DNA of 64,000 nucleotides, taken from positions 930,001 through 994,000 of the forward strand of contig CP048717.1 of NCBI GenBank assembly GCA_022641835.1. Reading direction: 5' to 3'. This DNA is from Petasospora fabianii. Taxonomy: Eukaryota; Ascomycota; Saccharomycetes; Phaffomycetales; Wickerhamomycetaceae. This document shows, piece after piece, positions 54,043-64,000 of the stretch (position 1 is its first letter; every line of letters starts with the position of its first letter). Made by a program: the position numbers and the translations under genes. The notes beneath the pieces were generated by a model. It had not been told where the DNA came from. It was given only the letters and a program-made list of their open reading frames with translations, and did not search any database.

Positions 54043-54282
54043 TGTGGAATGTAAGCTTTCAGACTAAATATCGAGTTTTGTTGTGCTGAAGAAGAGAAGA
54101 TTGTGGTGCCAATAGAGCTGTGTGAAAATGTCATCAAAAAAGAAAAATTACAACTACAGATGAGATGTGGCTCGTACCAGCGCAGGGCTCTTAACCATTG
54201 GATATCAATTTCTCTATACGTAATCCTTTCTATCATTAGTGTATTAGATGGAGAGAAGTTAGTAATTACAGTACAGTTTCTA

Positions 54283-55839
54283 TTAGAGAGATGGAGCAGC
54301 TTCCCGAATGCGACGACTCATAAAAACGTTGACGGTGGCCACTAGGGCCAACATCCACCAACCGAACCAGGCAATCTCAAGCCTCTGACCCCAAGACAAT
54401 AGGTAACCCCAAATGAACGGACCACCACATCTAGCAGCAGACGCAGTGGACACGGTAGCACCATTGACAAAAGCTCTGTGTCTCTTTGGTGCAGAGTTGT
54501 TGATTGTAACTTGGATCTGAGGGATGGACATCGCCTGCGTGAGTGCTCTCGTGGCGGAGAGGAGATAAGATGCAACTTTGGAGAGCGTTTGTCGATCAGC
54601 AAGGAAGACAAGATAGGGCAACAAGATATAGATCACTGGGAAAGCAATGATACATGTTCTATAGATGGAGAGCGTCTTAAAGTTTCGTGTGACGTAGGGC
54701 AGGGCGACCACGACGGCAATGGCTCCTGTAAACCCTGTGGAGGACAAGAGAACACCAGTAACCTTTGAGGAGTATCCGAGACCACCAACAATCTTGAATG
54801 GGAAACGCGATACAAGTTTACCGTCATCGTCACGAACGATATCTGTGGAGAGGAAGATGGCCGCAAACTCGTTGTAGACTGTTTGATGGATAGCAGCGAT
54901 GAAAATACATAATATACCGTAAAATATCTGTGGCTCAAGAAGATCACGGTATGTCATGTTCACCTTCTCCTGTTCAACATCCTGGATTCCAACAGTCTCC
55001 AAAGTCACTGAGTCTGGACCCTCAGGTGTAATCAAGTTCTCAGCAACAGTATCATTGGCAAGCAAGCTCTGTTCAGCCTCGGTGTCAGACGAACGTCTCC
55101 ACGGTCTCTCCCCCATATTCACTTTGAAGAGCTTCTCCAGAATCGTATCACTGAAATCCAAAAAGTAGTCATGACGATACTTGTGATCCCAATGTGTCTC
55201 CTCGAGAAAGAACAACGCGATGAAGCCACTAAGTATGAGGAAGCCAGCAGCGACAATATTTGGTAGGGCATATGGGAAACTCTCCACCAACGGTCTGAGC
55301 GAATCGAATCTGGTTGTCTTTCCACTAAGGTTACCACCGATCAAAGGACCAATAACTGCACCGAGTTGATACACGAGAGGCATTGTAGCGAACACTAGTG
55401 ATTGATTGTTCTCATTCTTTGCAATTTCACCTAGCACAGTTCTGATGACACCAACATTACCGTTCAACAGTCCCATGAAGCATCTTGCTACGAGTGCCCA
55501 GTGGAAGCTCTTTGCAAACCCGAGCATTAGTAAAGAGAGCGCAGTTCCGGTCAGTCCAGTGATTAATACGGGTTTCCTTCCTATCTTATCAGCAAGTCTT
55601 CCCCATCTGAAGCTGGTCAACACTTGACAAAAGGCAAAAGCTGATGCGAGGTATCCCGAGTATTTCGAGATTTCTGCATTATCCTTTGCCACTCCAAAGT
55701 CCTGGATCATGAAATAGACGTATGTGAACAAGGACGTGAAGGCAATCGGCTCAGCAAATCGTACAAAGGCTATAACGATGACTTGTGCCCAGGGGAACCC
55801 GGCCATCTGCTCGCGCAAGGACATGGGCCTTCTGCTCAT
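54283..55839 (-). CDS. Major facilitator superfamily transporter (YCR023C-like)
   Basis: Starting at ATG 55839 (MSRRPMSLREQ) the protein has 518 residues; the upstream frame lacks an ATG. About twelve hydrophobic segments are split by a central loop (about 245-305) that is acidic and has LLAND. The loop after segment 2 has the MFS motif GRLADKIGRKPV. WGRLADKIGRKPVL, GLLNGNVGVIRTVLGEIA and the late NNSAPKRHRAFVNG are typical of the fungal drug:H+ antiporter-like group that includes yeast YCR023C and plant ZIFL proteins. The substrate is unknown; a vacuolar or plasma-membrane location is possible. Confidence 0.85.
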   Translation of the reverse strand: MSRRPMSLREQMAGFPWAQVIVIAFVRFAEPIAFTSLFTYVYFMIQDFGVAKDNAEISKYSGYLASAFAFCQVLTSFRWGRLADKIGRKPVLITGLTGTALSLLMLGFAKSFHWALVARCFMGLLNGNVGVIRTVLGEIAKNENNQSLVFATMPLVYQLGAVIGPLIGGNLSGKTTRFDSLRPLVESFPYALPNIVAAGFLILSGFIALFFLEETHWDHKYRHDYFLDFSDTILEKLFKVNMGERPWRRSSDTEAEQSLLANDTVAENLITPEGPDSVTLETVGIQDVEQEKVNMTYRDLLEPQIFYGILCIFIAAIHQTVYNEFAAIFLSTDIVRDDDGKLVSRFPFKIVGGLGYSSKVTGVLLSSTGFTGAIAVVVALPYVTRNFKTLSIYRTCIIAFPVIYILLPYLVFLADRQTLSKVASYLLSATRALTQAMSIPQIQVTINNSAPKRHRAFVNGATVSTASAARCGGPFIWGYLLSWGQRLEIAWFGWWMLALVATVNVFMSRRIREAAPSL

Positions 55840-56552
55840 TGTGCGGTTTTGTGACTTGAGTGGATGTGTAACACAGTTGCTCGAGAGAGGTATGGGTATC
55901 ACAGTTGGAACAGGTTAGTTAAGTATAGCAATAGTCTGACGATCTGTGATAGATGTCAAATTTTTGGATGCGTTTATGCGCCCCTCCCAATTTGGACGTG
56001 ACTCCGAGAACAAATCCGAGACAAGCGAAGTTAGTCCGGTACACACGATATAGTTTGAAAAAGATCTGTTTGATATGATTTTACGTGTCAGGTGAACTAC
56101 AGGTTGTTCAAGGATACGTTCCGGTGTTGACTTTTCCACTAATATGCGTTGGATGTGCTGTTGTTTTGTTAGCACGTGTGTGAGAGATAAGGTATCAGGT
56201 CTTAAGTGCACCAGATAGGGCATTGGTCCCTAGAATGACGTTTTAAGAGACATAAATACCTCCTATAGAGATTTAAGGCTTCAAACCACTCCTATTTGAG
56301 TCATTTTAAAGTGCTGGAACCGCTACTGAAAAGGGCCAGGCTCAACTTTGGTCGCTACCAATACATACAACGGTATATATCATGTCATCAATACTGTGCA
56401 TTACATGATGACATCAGCAAAGAGCCATCTGTATCAATAAATAGTGAAGCGGAGGCGCAAAAGCTATCCAATAAATAAGAAGATGAGAGTGGGAGTCTCT
56501 AACTCATAGTTTGATTCAAGATGACCCCACCCCAGATAAATAACAACACGAC
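55840..56552. other. Intergenic region between the MFS gene and the complex I subunit gene
   Basis: These 713 bp contain the MFS promoter. A 60-codon frame at 56296-56478 has no ATG and no recognised similarity. No RNA gene is seen. Confidence 0.4.
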
Positions 56553-56804
56553 TCAGTGGTCCCATGGATGTTTCAGTCCCTATCACAGATGTTAGTATAT
56601 ACCTATTGCAAAACCTTTTCTTAAAAAACTTACAAGCATCACCATTCCATCGTTCTTACAACGATAGAGAATCCAGAAGATGGCGACTGCTCCCACACCC
56701 TTAGAGATAATCTTCGAGGCGAGCCCAACGTTCGGAGGCAGTGGAGGGGCGTGACGGATATAGCGAGGACCATGATGGGCCAGTCTTGTGATTGTAGGAT
56801 GCAT
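56553..56804 (-). CDS. Complex I accessory subunit, NDUFB2-like (two exons, 65 residues)
   Basis: Exon 1 is 56804-56634 (57 codons), the intron 56633-56580 (GTAAGT, TATACTAAC, TAG, 54 bp), and exon 2 56579-56553 encodes only GLKHPWDH and a stop. The product is 65 residues: a short basic N-terminus, PPLPPNVG, then a single membrane segment (KGVGAVAIFWILYR), KNDGMVML and the terminal HPWDH. The segment plus a C-terminal G(W/L)(R/K)HPWDH ending matches the small fungal NADH:ubiquinone oxidoreductase subunit related to NDUFB2 (AGGG). The exact fungal subunit name is uncertain. Its presence suggests the yeast has respiratory complex I. Without splicing the reading frame ends in an unrelated tail. 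Confidence 0.72.
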
Positions 56805-57104
56805 TATCAAGTTTGAGCCGGGTGATTGGGTCGATAACTCGTTGTTATTATGGTGAAGAAGGAGAGTGGAGAGAGAAGGTACTCGTTCGATTTGGCTTTG
56901 GCAGCGCGCGCGCGCGGGGAAACTGGACAGAGAAAAAATCGATTTTATTCCCATTTCGGGAAGGTACCTCTTTGGGACACAAACTGGGTTACATAGAATG
57001 ATATTGTCATGTTAATGTCTACAAGCTCCTTGTGGTTTCTTGAGAATCAGTATAGTGGTTATATATACTGTGAAACCTCTAATTCAATACTATATGGCAT
57101 TAAA
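56805..57104. promoter_or_regulatory. Promoter of the complex I subunit gene / NAT4 3' region
   Basis: A CG-alternating run lies near 56905-56916 and GA-rich sequence next to it. Nothing else is recognised. Confidence 0.35.
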
Positions 57105-57737
57105 TCACACCGGACGCTCCATTAAGTAGTACGATGGTTTCACCAACTTTTTACCTCTCAATTGGCGGTCTCTCGGGCTGTCATCACTCAACACATACCC
57201 AAGTTTTTTGTACCAATTTAGTGCTCTCGTATTATCAGAGAAGACGGTCAGCTTTGTCCCCATGATCCCGGATACATCAACACCATCGAATGTCTGTTCA
57301 CCCTTCCTTATGGTCTCAGCTAGCCCGTGTAAGCTTTCAATCAGCGTTGTTCCAATACTCAATCCATGGAATTCCGGGTCAACATGAACCTCGTACAAGT
57401 AGAGTAAGATAACACCTTCGTCTTCTGTCAACACGAACGATTCAAATGCAACGAGTCTGTTATCCGTGGTAGTGTACGTGACGTACGTGAGTCCTTCTTC
57501 AAGCATCTCCTCAATCTTTTCCGAGAGCCAATTTTGGCCCTTGTGTTTCGTGTACAGTGCACCAATGGTCTTCTTGAGAAGATGAAGACTTGGAATGATG
57601 GATTCCGGTGTAGCTTGCGTGATGATCGTCCTCGAAGCGATGAGCGAGGAATCTGTCTTGGAAAGAGCGATAGTTTTGGGGAAATGCTGCTTGATGAGCC
57701 CCTCGTGTGAGTTGAAGGCAAAGTTCTGGTAGCTCAT
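57105..57737 (-). CDS. NAT4: N-alpha-acetyltransferase Nat4 (histone H4/H2A)
   Basis: From ATG 57737 the protein has 210 residues; the frame further upstream starts only at TTG. It is a GNAT enzyme with the Naa40/Nat4 pattern: LYTKHKGQNWLSEKIEEML, LLYLYEVHVDPEFHGLSIGTTLIESL (strand 4 and the acetyl-CoA loop), TKLTVFSDNTRALNWYKKLGY and the final DDSPRDR. Nat4 acetylates the N-terminal serine of histones H4 and H2A. S. cerevisiae Nat4 has 285 residues, longer at the N-terminus, so an upstream exon cannot be excluded. The acetyl-CoA loop reads HGLSIG instead of the usual RGLG type. Confidence 0.82.
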   Translation of the reverse strand: MSYQNFAFNSHEGLIKQHFPKTIALSKTDSSLIASRTIITQATPESIIPSLHLLKKTIGALYTKHKGQNWLSEKIEEMLEEGLTYVTYTTTDNRLVAFESFVLTEDEGVILLYLYEVHVDPEFHGLSIGTTLIESLHGLAETIRKGEQTFDGVDVSGIMGTKLTVFSDNTRALNWYKKLGYVLSDDSPRDRQLRGKKLVKPSYYLMERPV

Positions 57738-60529
57738 GGATCTATTATTTGAAATAGTCAATGTGGAGATCGTTATGAGAGATTGAGGCTGCAATTTCGA
57801 CTTCTCCAACGCGTCATGAAGTTAGTCTTTTGAACCTTGGCTTTTAATGTCGCGGTGGTTGGTGTGCGGGAGAAAGTCGACAGCTTCGTTAATTGAGGTT
57901 TATGAGTTGCTTTTGTCGCAAAAGGTATATATAGTATCAATCGCTCCAAAGTGATCACTCATTGATTACAGCACGAGCCTATACGGCTATTTTCGATGTC
58001 GTGACCATACGAGTGTGTGGAGACTAATATGCGTAAAGACCAGTGGGATGATTGCGAGATATTGAAAAGTAAGACAAGTTTAAGAGATTTGTGTCATGAA
58101 ATGCATTTGTATCAGGCTCGTCCTGATGGCACCAGTGATCCAGGTGCTCTGATAAATATGTCTATCTGTAATATTGTCAATTCCTGATGGTTTGAATGTA
58201 GGATATGCGACGTCAGCTTCAGAGTGTTAAGTTTCTCCATGATGTCGAAAATCCTTGTTCGATACACATTTGGAGTCTTTTCAAGAAAGTATCTGACTGA
58301 CAATCTCACTTACTTCAAATTATCGAAGTAACAATCTCTTGAATGATGGGAACAACGCAACTCAATGCTCGAGATAGCCTTCACAACACGTTTCAACGAT
58401 GGCGTTTAATACGGCATCATTGTGAGATCACTAACAGTCGAATCGGCTCGTCTGTTGTATGAGTAGTACACTCATTCATTATTATATCCCTCCATTGTAT
58501 TACTGAAGTGGTATCAATTAAAAGCTGTTAGATCGGCGAGTTGTATGGGGATAACTGAGTCCCAAGTCTAACGAGTCTCTCAAGGCTTCTTGGATCTCAA
58601 GATCCAGGTCAACAAGGTTCAAATGAGCACGTTCTTTTGCCTCGGCATGCGCCAAATTCTTGCAATGCAAGAGCTGGCAAGTGCAATTATGTGAGATCTT
58701 GAGCCATCAATCGAGTTTTAGAGTTCTAAGCGAAGTTGGAGGAAACACGATCCCTGCTGGATACTCGGGCCAGTAAGGGGGGCAGTGCTAATTCCTAGGG
58801 ACAAGGGTTAAGGGCAAAGAGTTGAACAAAAAAAAAAAAGAAAAAAGGGGTAAGATATAGACAATCAACTCAATCACCAAGTTCTTCCTTTGACCCATCG
58901 ATGTCGATAAATCAATAGAAGGATCGGCCGACGCTACGATCGGCCCGAAGTTGAAGGATGAGATCGCTATCAATAGTACGGCTGATGACACCTGTAAGAT
59001 TGTTTAATTCTGTTTTTTCTTTTCTTTTCTTTCCTCTTCTCTATTGGCTAAATCAACTCGGTTCCTGAGCAAAAAGAAGCACCGACGGATGCAGATGGTG
59101 CCTATCTCTGTGCGGGTGTCGTTTTTACACCTGAGACGGGCAGAAGGGCACCAGGGAAGCCCCGTACTTGGAATTCTGTCGTTTCTATGTGGCCCAAACC
59201 GCACGATAACGTTTCCTTTCGAAGATGAGGCGGGGGAAGCAGAGAGGAGGTTATTCAAATGTCATGAGGAGCAGAGAGAAGAAGAATGCCTCCTAAATCA
59301 ACACCCTTCAACTGAGCCAAAGACACTCTTCATCTCGATCTCCTCCATCTTTTAGAAACACGCCTTGAACTTATTCAAATAAATACCTGGGGGCTTCTCA
59401 CCGGTGCAGCATGCATTTCTCCTTGCATGATATTACCGATTCCAACATGTAAGTGCCGAAATACGCGTGAGCCAGCATCAAAGCTCGTCCTTTGGGCCTT
59501 GATTGATGACAAGACTGTTTTTCCATTCTTCAGCTATGGAGATTGGAACCTTGGAAGTCACGAGGTGATATTGTATTTCTTTTTATCTTATCTTGTTTGC
59601 TGTATATCTATATTTATACGGGGGTTTTAGATAAGAAAGGGAATCCTGGTATAGAGTCTGATTCCCTCTTCAAAGACGACATAGGTGGGAGGGATCGTGC
59701 TTGTTGTTGCGATCTGTACTGCTGGAATACGCACTTGTCTCGGACTATGTAGTGACCGCGTGCCTCGTGCTGGGTACTCGGGGTTTGAGGTTGGGGTTTG
59801 CTGATTCTGGCTAACTGCCGAGTCCTGCTCTCTGCATAAAGTGTCCACCTTGGCACTTGAACTCCTGGAGTCACATGTGATCTGGTAGAGACCAGTGAGG
59901 GAAGTACACAATTGTTAAAAGAGATGTGTTTTGTCTTTGCCGCCCCTTGCTGAATAGCCGTTTATTAATTTCCATCGTATCTCGCTTAGCCCCCTTTGAA
60001 GCCCTTGTCTCTCTATGCTTCCCACTGCGTGTTGTTGATCGGGCATAACTGTTCCGCTGCCGATGATCGACGAGGGGGTCGAAATCTAAAGTTCCTTGGT
60101 TTGTAATAGACAGGTGCAATCTGTCAGGAACACGAAAAATTAGGAAAACACCGACCGCTCATCTTCTTGTTCAACTCTAGGTCATAAGAACTAGTGTATT
60201 CTTCTCTGGGGTTTGGGGAACGCAGCGTACTGCTGATAGTCATTGGATTCGCACTGTGACGTATATAGTGGGCGGAGAATAACCCCTGACTCATAACCCA
60301 TACCATAACCTCTCTCACATACACCCCTGTTTACGCCTCTCTGTCATCTGGCCATCTCCGCATCATGCATCAGATTTCATAACCATATCATTTCTACTCA
60401 GTAAGTATATGTGTGTGTGTCTTTTTTTATGCTTATTTGATGCCAATGCTGCTTGCCTCAGCACTGTCAAGTCCATACATCATGTATATGTGCCTGATGT
60501 TGTCAGGACAACAACAAGAACAGGAGAGT

Positions 60530-60612
60530 CATGTATGTATGTCTCTATGACTGTATAAATGTATGTATGTTAAACTGTAAGTATGTATATAAGTATGCAA
60601 GTACGTATGTAT
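60530..60612. repeat. Imperfect ATGT/GTAT microsatellite
   Basis: Runs of ATGTATGT and GTATGTAT, broken by short unique pieces, cover about 80 bp. Confidence 0.75.
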
Positions 60613-61605
60613 TTTCCCCCCGTGTAACGTACACGTAATCAGAAAGGTTGGCAGGGGTTGAAAGCATGAAGACCTCTCAAGTCATGCCATGTGACCAAGC
60701 GGCTCATCTTTGACGTGATTCTACCAGATGAGTTGCTTGTTGCAAGCCATGTCCAACCACGATGAGCTTGGACGTACAGAAGTTATTGGAACTCGAGATA
60801 GAATGTAAACAACTGTGGCTCTCTTCACGTGGAGAGATGAGGCTCTGTAAAACTTTGTTATACTGTCTTATGTGCTTCCTAAGGCATCAGCTTATTGATG
60901 TCATCAAACACCGCTTCTGAAATGCTTGTTCTGTTTGGCAAATAAGAAGCCAGTCTTTGATCCTCACAATTGCTTATCTCATAACCGGACATCCCTTATT
61001 GTTCCGAGCTGGCAGCTTGGCAAAAGCACAAAGCATCACGAAATTGTTGTAATGTCAGTCGGTTAGTGTTGTTGTTTAGTGTAGTTGTTGCGTTAAATAA
61101 TGACTTTGGGCATCACATCAAAACATCATTCGCATGTATATACTGTGAGATGTATATGATTTATAAAAGCTACAATCTAGACGGCCCATCTTTTCCCGCG
61201 GGAACTCAAGCCTCATTTGACAGCATAGGTCACATCCAAGACTTCAAGAATATGCACGTGTGCACTGTGCACCTCATCAACCACCAATACAGCGGTGTTT
61301 TTGTGTGTGTAGAGTCTTCAGCTCAGCTGATGAGGTCCCTCGGAATGTGCGTGCGCCTATTCCACATTGAAATGCCCACAACGGCCATCCCAGAAGATTC
61401 AAGTTTTTTTGTCTGTTGGAAAATGCGGCTCCAACGGAGCACATGCGGCTTGCTCTTCTCGTGTTCGTGACACCCTTTCAACGGGGGACTATAACCCTCA
61501 CAGAATCCTCGTCGACACAGCCCAGTTGCCCATGCGTGCGCCTCGGAGAAACACCGCAACAACTTGACGGCGACAGGTGACGTCGCGGATGAACCGCCGT
61601 AGTTA

Positions 61606-61654
61606 CTGCTGCTAATGCTGATTCTGCTATTGCTGCTGCTGCTGCTGCTTGTGC
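61606..61654. repeat. TGC trinucleotide repeat
   Basis: A core of seven TGC units (61631-61650) is flanked by interrupted TGC/TGA/TGT units. It is not in a called gene. Confidence 0.8.
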
Positions 61655-62049
61655 TTATGAAATTGCATTAAGAGGTCTCGATGAGCAAAGGCACAAGGCC
61701 TGTGGGGAAGGCCGAGAGGATTGGCAGTGACGATAGGCGAGCGGCAGAGAGAACAATATCTTGACTGGGATGAGGTCTGTCGGCTCTGTGGGCATTACGG
61801 GCCCTTGCAAGGCTCTTATAAGGCTCTTGTAGGCATTGGCTGGTGGGATGTCGACATCCTCCTCCCCAATGGGTCCCCTGGAGGAGTGAGCTCTTCACTG
61901 CTCAGGGGAACACCATCTGCCAACGGCTGCTCAAATCTAGACCTGCAACCGGTCGACTGGCAACCCACCAACCAGCACGCCAACCACTAACTCCTGAATA
62001 GGAACAAACTGCGGTGGAATTACCCAAAATGGGGCGCTTGAATAGTGCC

Positions 62050-62160
62050 CCCTGGGCGCGAAAGCGCGAGGCACCAGCAGCAGTGTGCGCTGGCGCCTGC
62101 GGTCCTGGCCAGCCCGCAGCTTTGTGCAGACGGTACCTCACGGCGACAGGCCGCCGCCGG
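62050..62160. other. GC-rich cluster of four potential hairpins
   Basis: GCGC-GAAA-GCGC (62056-62067) has a GNRA tetraloop. AGGCACCAGC/GCTGGCGCCT (62069-62098) pairs 9 of 10. CTGCGG/CCGCAG (62097-62119) and CGGCG/CGCCG (62141-62156) follow. It could be a structured leader RNA or an independent RNA; no family is recognised. Confidence 0.4.
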
Positions 62161-63224
62161 CTTGGTGGCGCACTCAAGGCTATTGCTCTAGGTTGACAGG
62201 CTAGTTGTGGAGCGGCTTGCTTGAGTAGATGCTGTGTCCTAATGTACCTAGTTCTTATATGTTAGCATAATAATTGTGTCTCCTCTCATCATCACTAGTC
62301 TCGTCCCCCTCCCCCTTCACCACAACATCTGTACGACGACATCTCAGTCGCTCACAGGTGCCCCTAAGTCAGGCGTCCTGTGTTTCTCTGCTTTTGTCTG
62401 TATCCCACTGTGATATCATGTTACTTGCTGCGGTCTCCGCGTCGCGCGAGGTTAAGCTGCGTCTACTTGCATGCCCGCTGACCTGCAGATGTGGCCACTC
62501 TCAGACGAAGCCTGAAGAGGCCCCCAGCTTTCCTCCATCACAGCCTGTATATATTCAGAACCGACGCCCACAACAACACAACAATCGCTCGCATGCGCAC
62601 GTCCACAATCTCTCGCCCACCTCTCCACGTTGCACACGACACACAAACACCCTCTACTTTATCCTCAACCACACAAGATTTGTCAGTCTTGACTCCCCTG
62701 CCCAACAACTCTCTCACACACGTAAACGTTTGACCGTTGTTACCACGCGCGAGTTGATCAACGCCATCGCTGCACCCAACTCTTCTCACTTCTTCTCACA
62801 TCTTCTCATCCTTTGCCCTGGCTCAGGAACGAAAAAAGAGAGTGGTTCAACTTTATAAGTCGCTCTTTGTGACCCTCAAACTTTACGGCACCGTCTCATA
62901 TACTCGTCCGCTGCCCCACCTCCACCTTCACATCCTCCTCACGGCTTCTCCCTCCTGCGGACCCGGGCGCTGACACTTGTCACTGAGCCATTTTCCAGTA
63001 CAGACTACCAAGCAGTCTTCCAACCTGAGTAAATTTTGCCTCTCTAGGTTCTCGAGTCATCCTTGTTGATCGGCGCTCATTCCCCGAGCCCAACGTTTAA
63101 GTACCAAACAACCTGCACATCTCCTGTTCTGCTCCGTTGGGACCCTCCGTTCTTCCTCGCTTTCTTCCGCTTGTGTCTAAAAGTCATTGAGCTCCCACTT
63201 ACTTTAATATTCATTCACATAACA

Positions 63225-64000
63225 TGATCTCTCCACGGGCACAAAGTGAAAGCCAGTATGTCCCGGTGATGGGTGTACCGCAACAACAGCCACAACAACC
63301 ACAACACCAACACCAACACCAGCAACAACAGCAGCAGCAACATCCGGCTATACAATACTCTGCTAATACACCGCAATCCAGCTCGTCGAGTGAAGTTCCA
63401 CATATGAGTGCCACAAACGTCCACTACCAGTTTATGCCTCAGGGAAACGTGCACCAGGTCCAAACACCTTCGGCAGGCTCTTCAGTATCATCGCCTTTCT
63501 CCCAGGTTCCCCCATCATCACACGTTGGTCTCCAACAGAACCTCAATGCTAACAACAATGGCATCGTTAACCACAACAACATGGGTAACAACATGAATAA
63601 TAATGTTAACGCTAATGGCAACAACAACAACAATAACAATTACAATAACAACTATACCACTGCTCCGGGCACACAGATGCAATACAGTAACCTTGGGTCC
63701 TTCTCGTTACCATCTGTCAATGGTTCACACGTCATTCAGCCAACAATGTACGACTCAATTCCACCACACATGCAATTCCAACAATCACAGTTGAGTGCTC
63801 CGCAGGGTAAGCAGATGTTTTATCCACAGCATTATCCACCGATACCACCTCAACAACAACAGTCTGACTTTATGACCCAGATGGTTCCCCAGATTGATCA
63901 CAATGGTTCTACCAACTCTCTCCCGTCCCTCACCACAACCACAGCACCACCAACGATAAACAACCCACCACCGCCTATGGAAGAGAGACCATTCCCAGGT
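63225..64000 (+). CDS. Q/N-rich protein, probable transcription factor (N-terminal part only)
   Basis: The ATG at 63225 opens a frame that is still open at the window end (258 codons). All of it is low-complexity: a Gln/His run at about 20-40, Asn-rich repeats at about 105-145, then Pro/Gln/Ser-rich sequence with PQGKQMFYPQHYPPIPP. No DNA-binding domain is reached. This composition plus a 5-kb upstream region and long leader is typical of yeast morphogenesis regulators such as the APSES (Efg1/Phd1/Sok2) or Zn-finger factors. Efg1-like is a guess from composition only. Confidence 0.75.
63273..63341 (+). repeat. CAA/CAG/CAC repeat coding a Gln/His tract
   Basis: About 23 codons of CAA, CAG, CAC and CCA encode an almost pure Gln/His/Pro tract near the N-terminus of the Q/N-rich protein. 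Confidence 0.8.

Larger units (their letters stand above)
57738..63224. other. 5.5-kb gene-free region upstream of the Q/N-rich factor
   Basis: No coding frame with credible features was found in this long stretch. It contains poly-A/poly-pyrimidine tracts (58825-58850, 59010-59045), an imperfect ATGT/GTAT microsatellite (60530-60612), a TGC repeat (61631-61650), a GC-rich hairpin cluster (62050-62160) and a long C/T-rich leader (62280-63200). A canonical 5' splice site at 60401 and a branch point plus acceptor near 61986-62002 suggest a spliced 5' leader. The size and composition suit a heavily regulated developmental regulator gene downstream. Confidence 0.5.

Noticed and set aside
56296-56478. 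60-codon frame that looks protein-like
   Set aside because: No ATG, no splice site that would supply one, and no family match recognised.
61066-61470. 134-codon frame in the gene-free region
   Set aside because: It begins at TTG and has no recognisable feature.
62274-62858. 194-codon frame in the leader of the Q/N-rich gene
   Set aside because: It begins at TTG, is C/T-rich low complexity and has no recognisable domain.

Overview
This window is a chromosomal segment of a budding yeast (Saccharomycotina). The proteins are clear yeast orthologues, introns are few and short with GTAAGT/GTATGT 5' sites and (T)ACTAAC branch points, and intergenic regions are compact. CTG falls at conserved leucine positions in ERG4 and DCP2, so the host is unlikely to belong to the CTG-Ser clade. 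A spliced complex I accessory subunit suggests the yeast keeps respiratory complex I, unlike Saccharomyces. A Pichiaceae- or Phaffomycetales-like yeast would fit, but the genus cannot be fixed from sequence reading alone. No transposon, virus-like element, CRISPR array or rDNA was seen.

Layout from left to right. 1-9.2 kb: partial Zn2Cys6 factor (LYS14-like, -), SCT1/GPT2 acyltransferase (+), STT3 (-), PIB2 (+). 9.2-18 kb: DCP2 (+, one intron), TOP2 (+), and a four-exon PGAP2-like gene (-) that shows up only after splicing. 18-24.3 kb: tRNA-Phe, a Ca3427-type binding-protein-fold gene (-), a LAA2-like gene (+), ERG4 (+), tRNA-Cys (+), SFR1/MEI5-like gene (+). 24.4-30 kb: RET1/RPC2 (-), TFB2 (+, one intron), and a second tRNA-Cys (-). 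30.9-39.5 kb: SSU1 (+), GLR1 (+), RPS6 (-, one intron), RLM1 (-), MBA1 (+). 39.6-50.5 kb: SEC16 (-), MNN9 (+), eEF1B-gamma (-, one intron carrying an snR38-like snoRNA). 50.8-57.8 kb: an unrecognised 427-residue protein (+), ELP3 (-), an MFS transporter (-), a 65-residue spliced complex I subunit (-), NAT4 (-). 57.8-63.2 kb: a 5.5 kb gene-free stretch ahead of a Q/N-rich protein, probably a transcription factor, that runs off the right end.

The genes are mostly unrelated housekeeping functions: secretion and glycosylation (STT3, SEC16, MNN9, LAA2, PGAP2), transcription and RNA decay (RET1, TFB2, ELP3, DCP2), translation (RPS6, eEF1B-gamma, MBA1, tRNAs), lipids (SCT1, ERG4) and sulfur/redox (SSU1 next to GLR1). 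No gene cluster with a single new function was found. The most rewarding observations are hidden or non-coding: the intronic snoRNA whose guide matches the peptidyl-transferase centre of 25S rRNA, two genes visible only after splicing, a Pol III-type B box in the promoter of a Pol III subunit gene, repeated Rap1-like promoter motifs, and a GC-rich set of hairpins in the long leader region at the right end.
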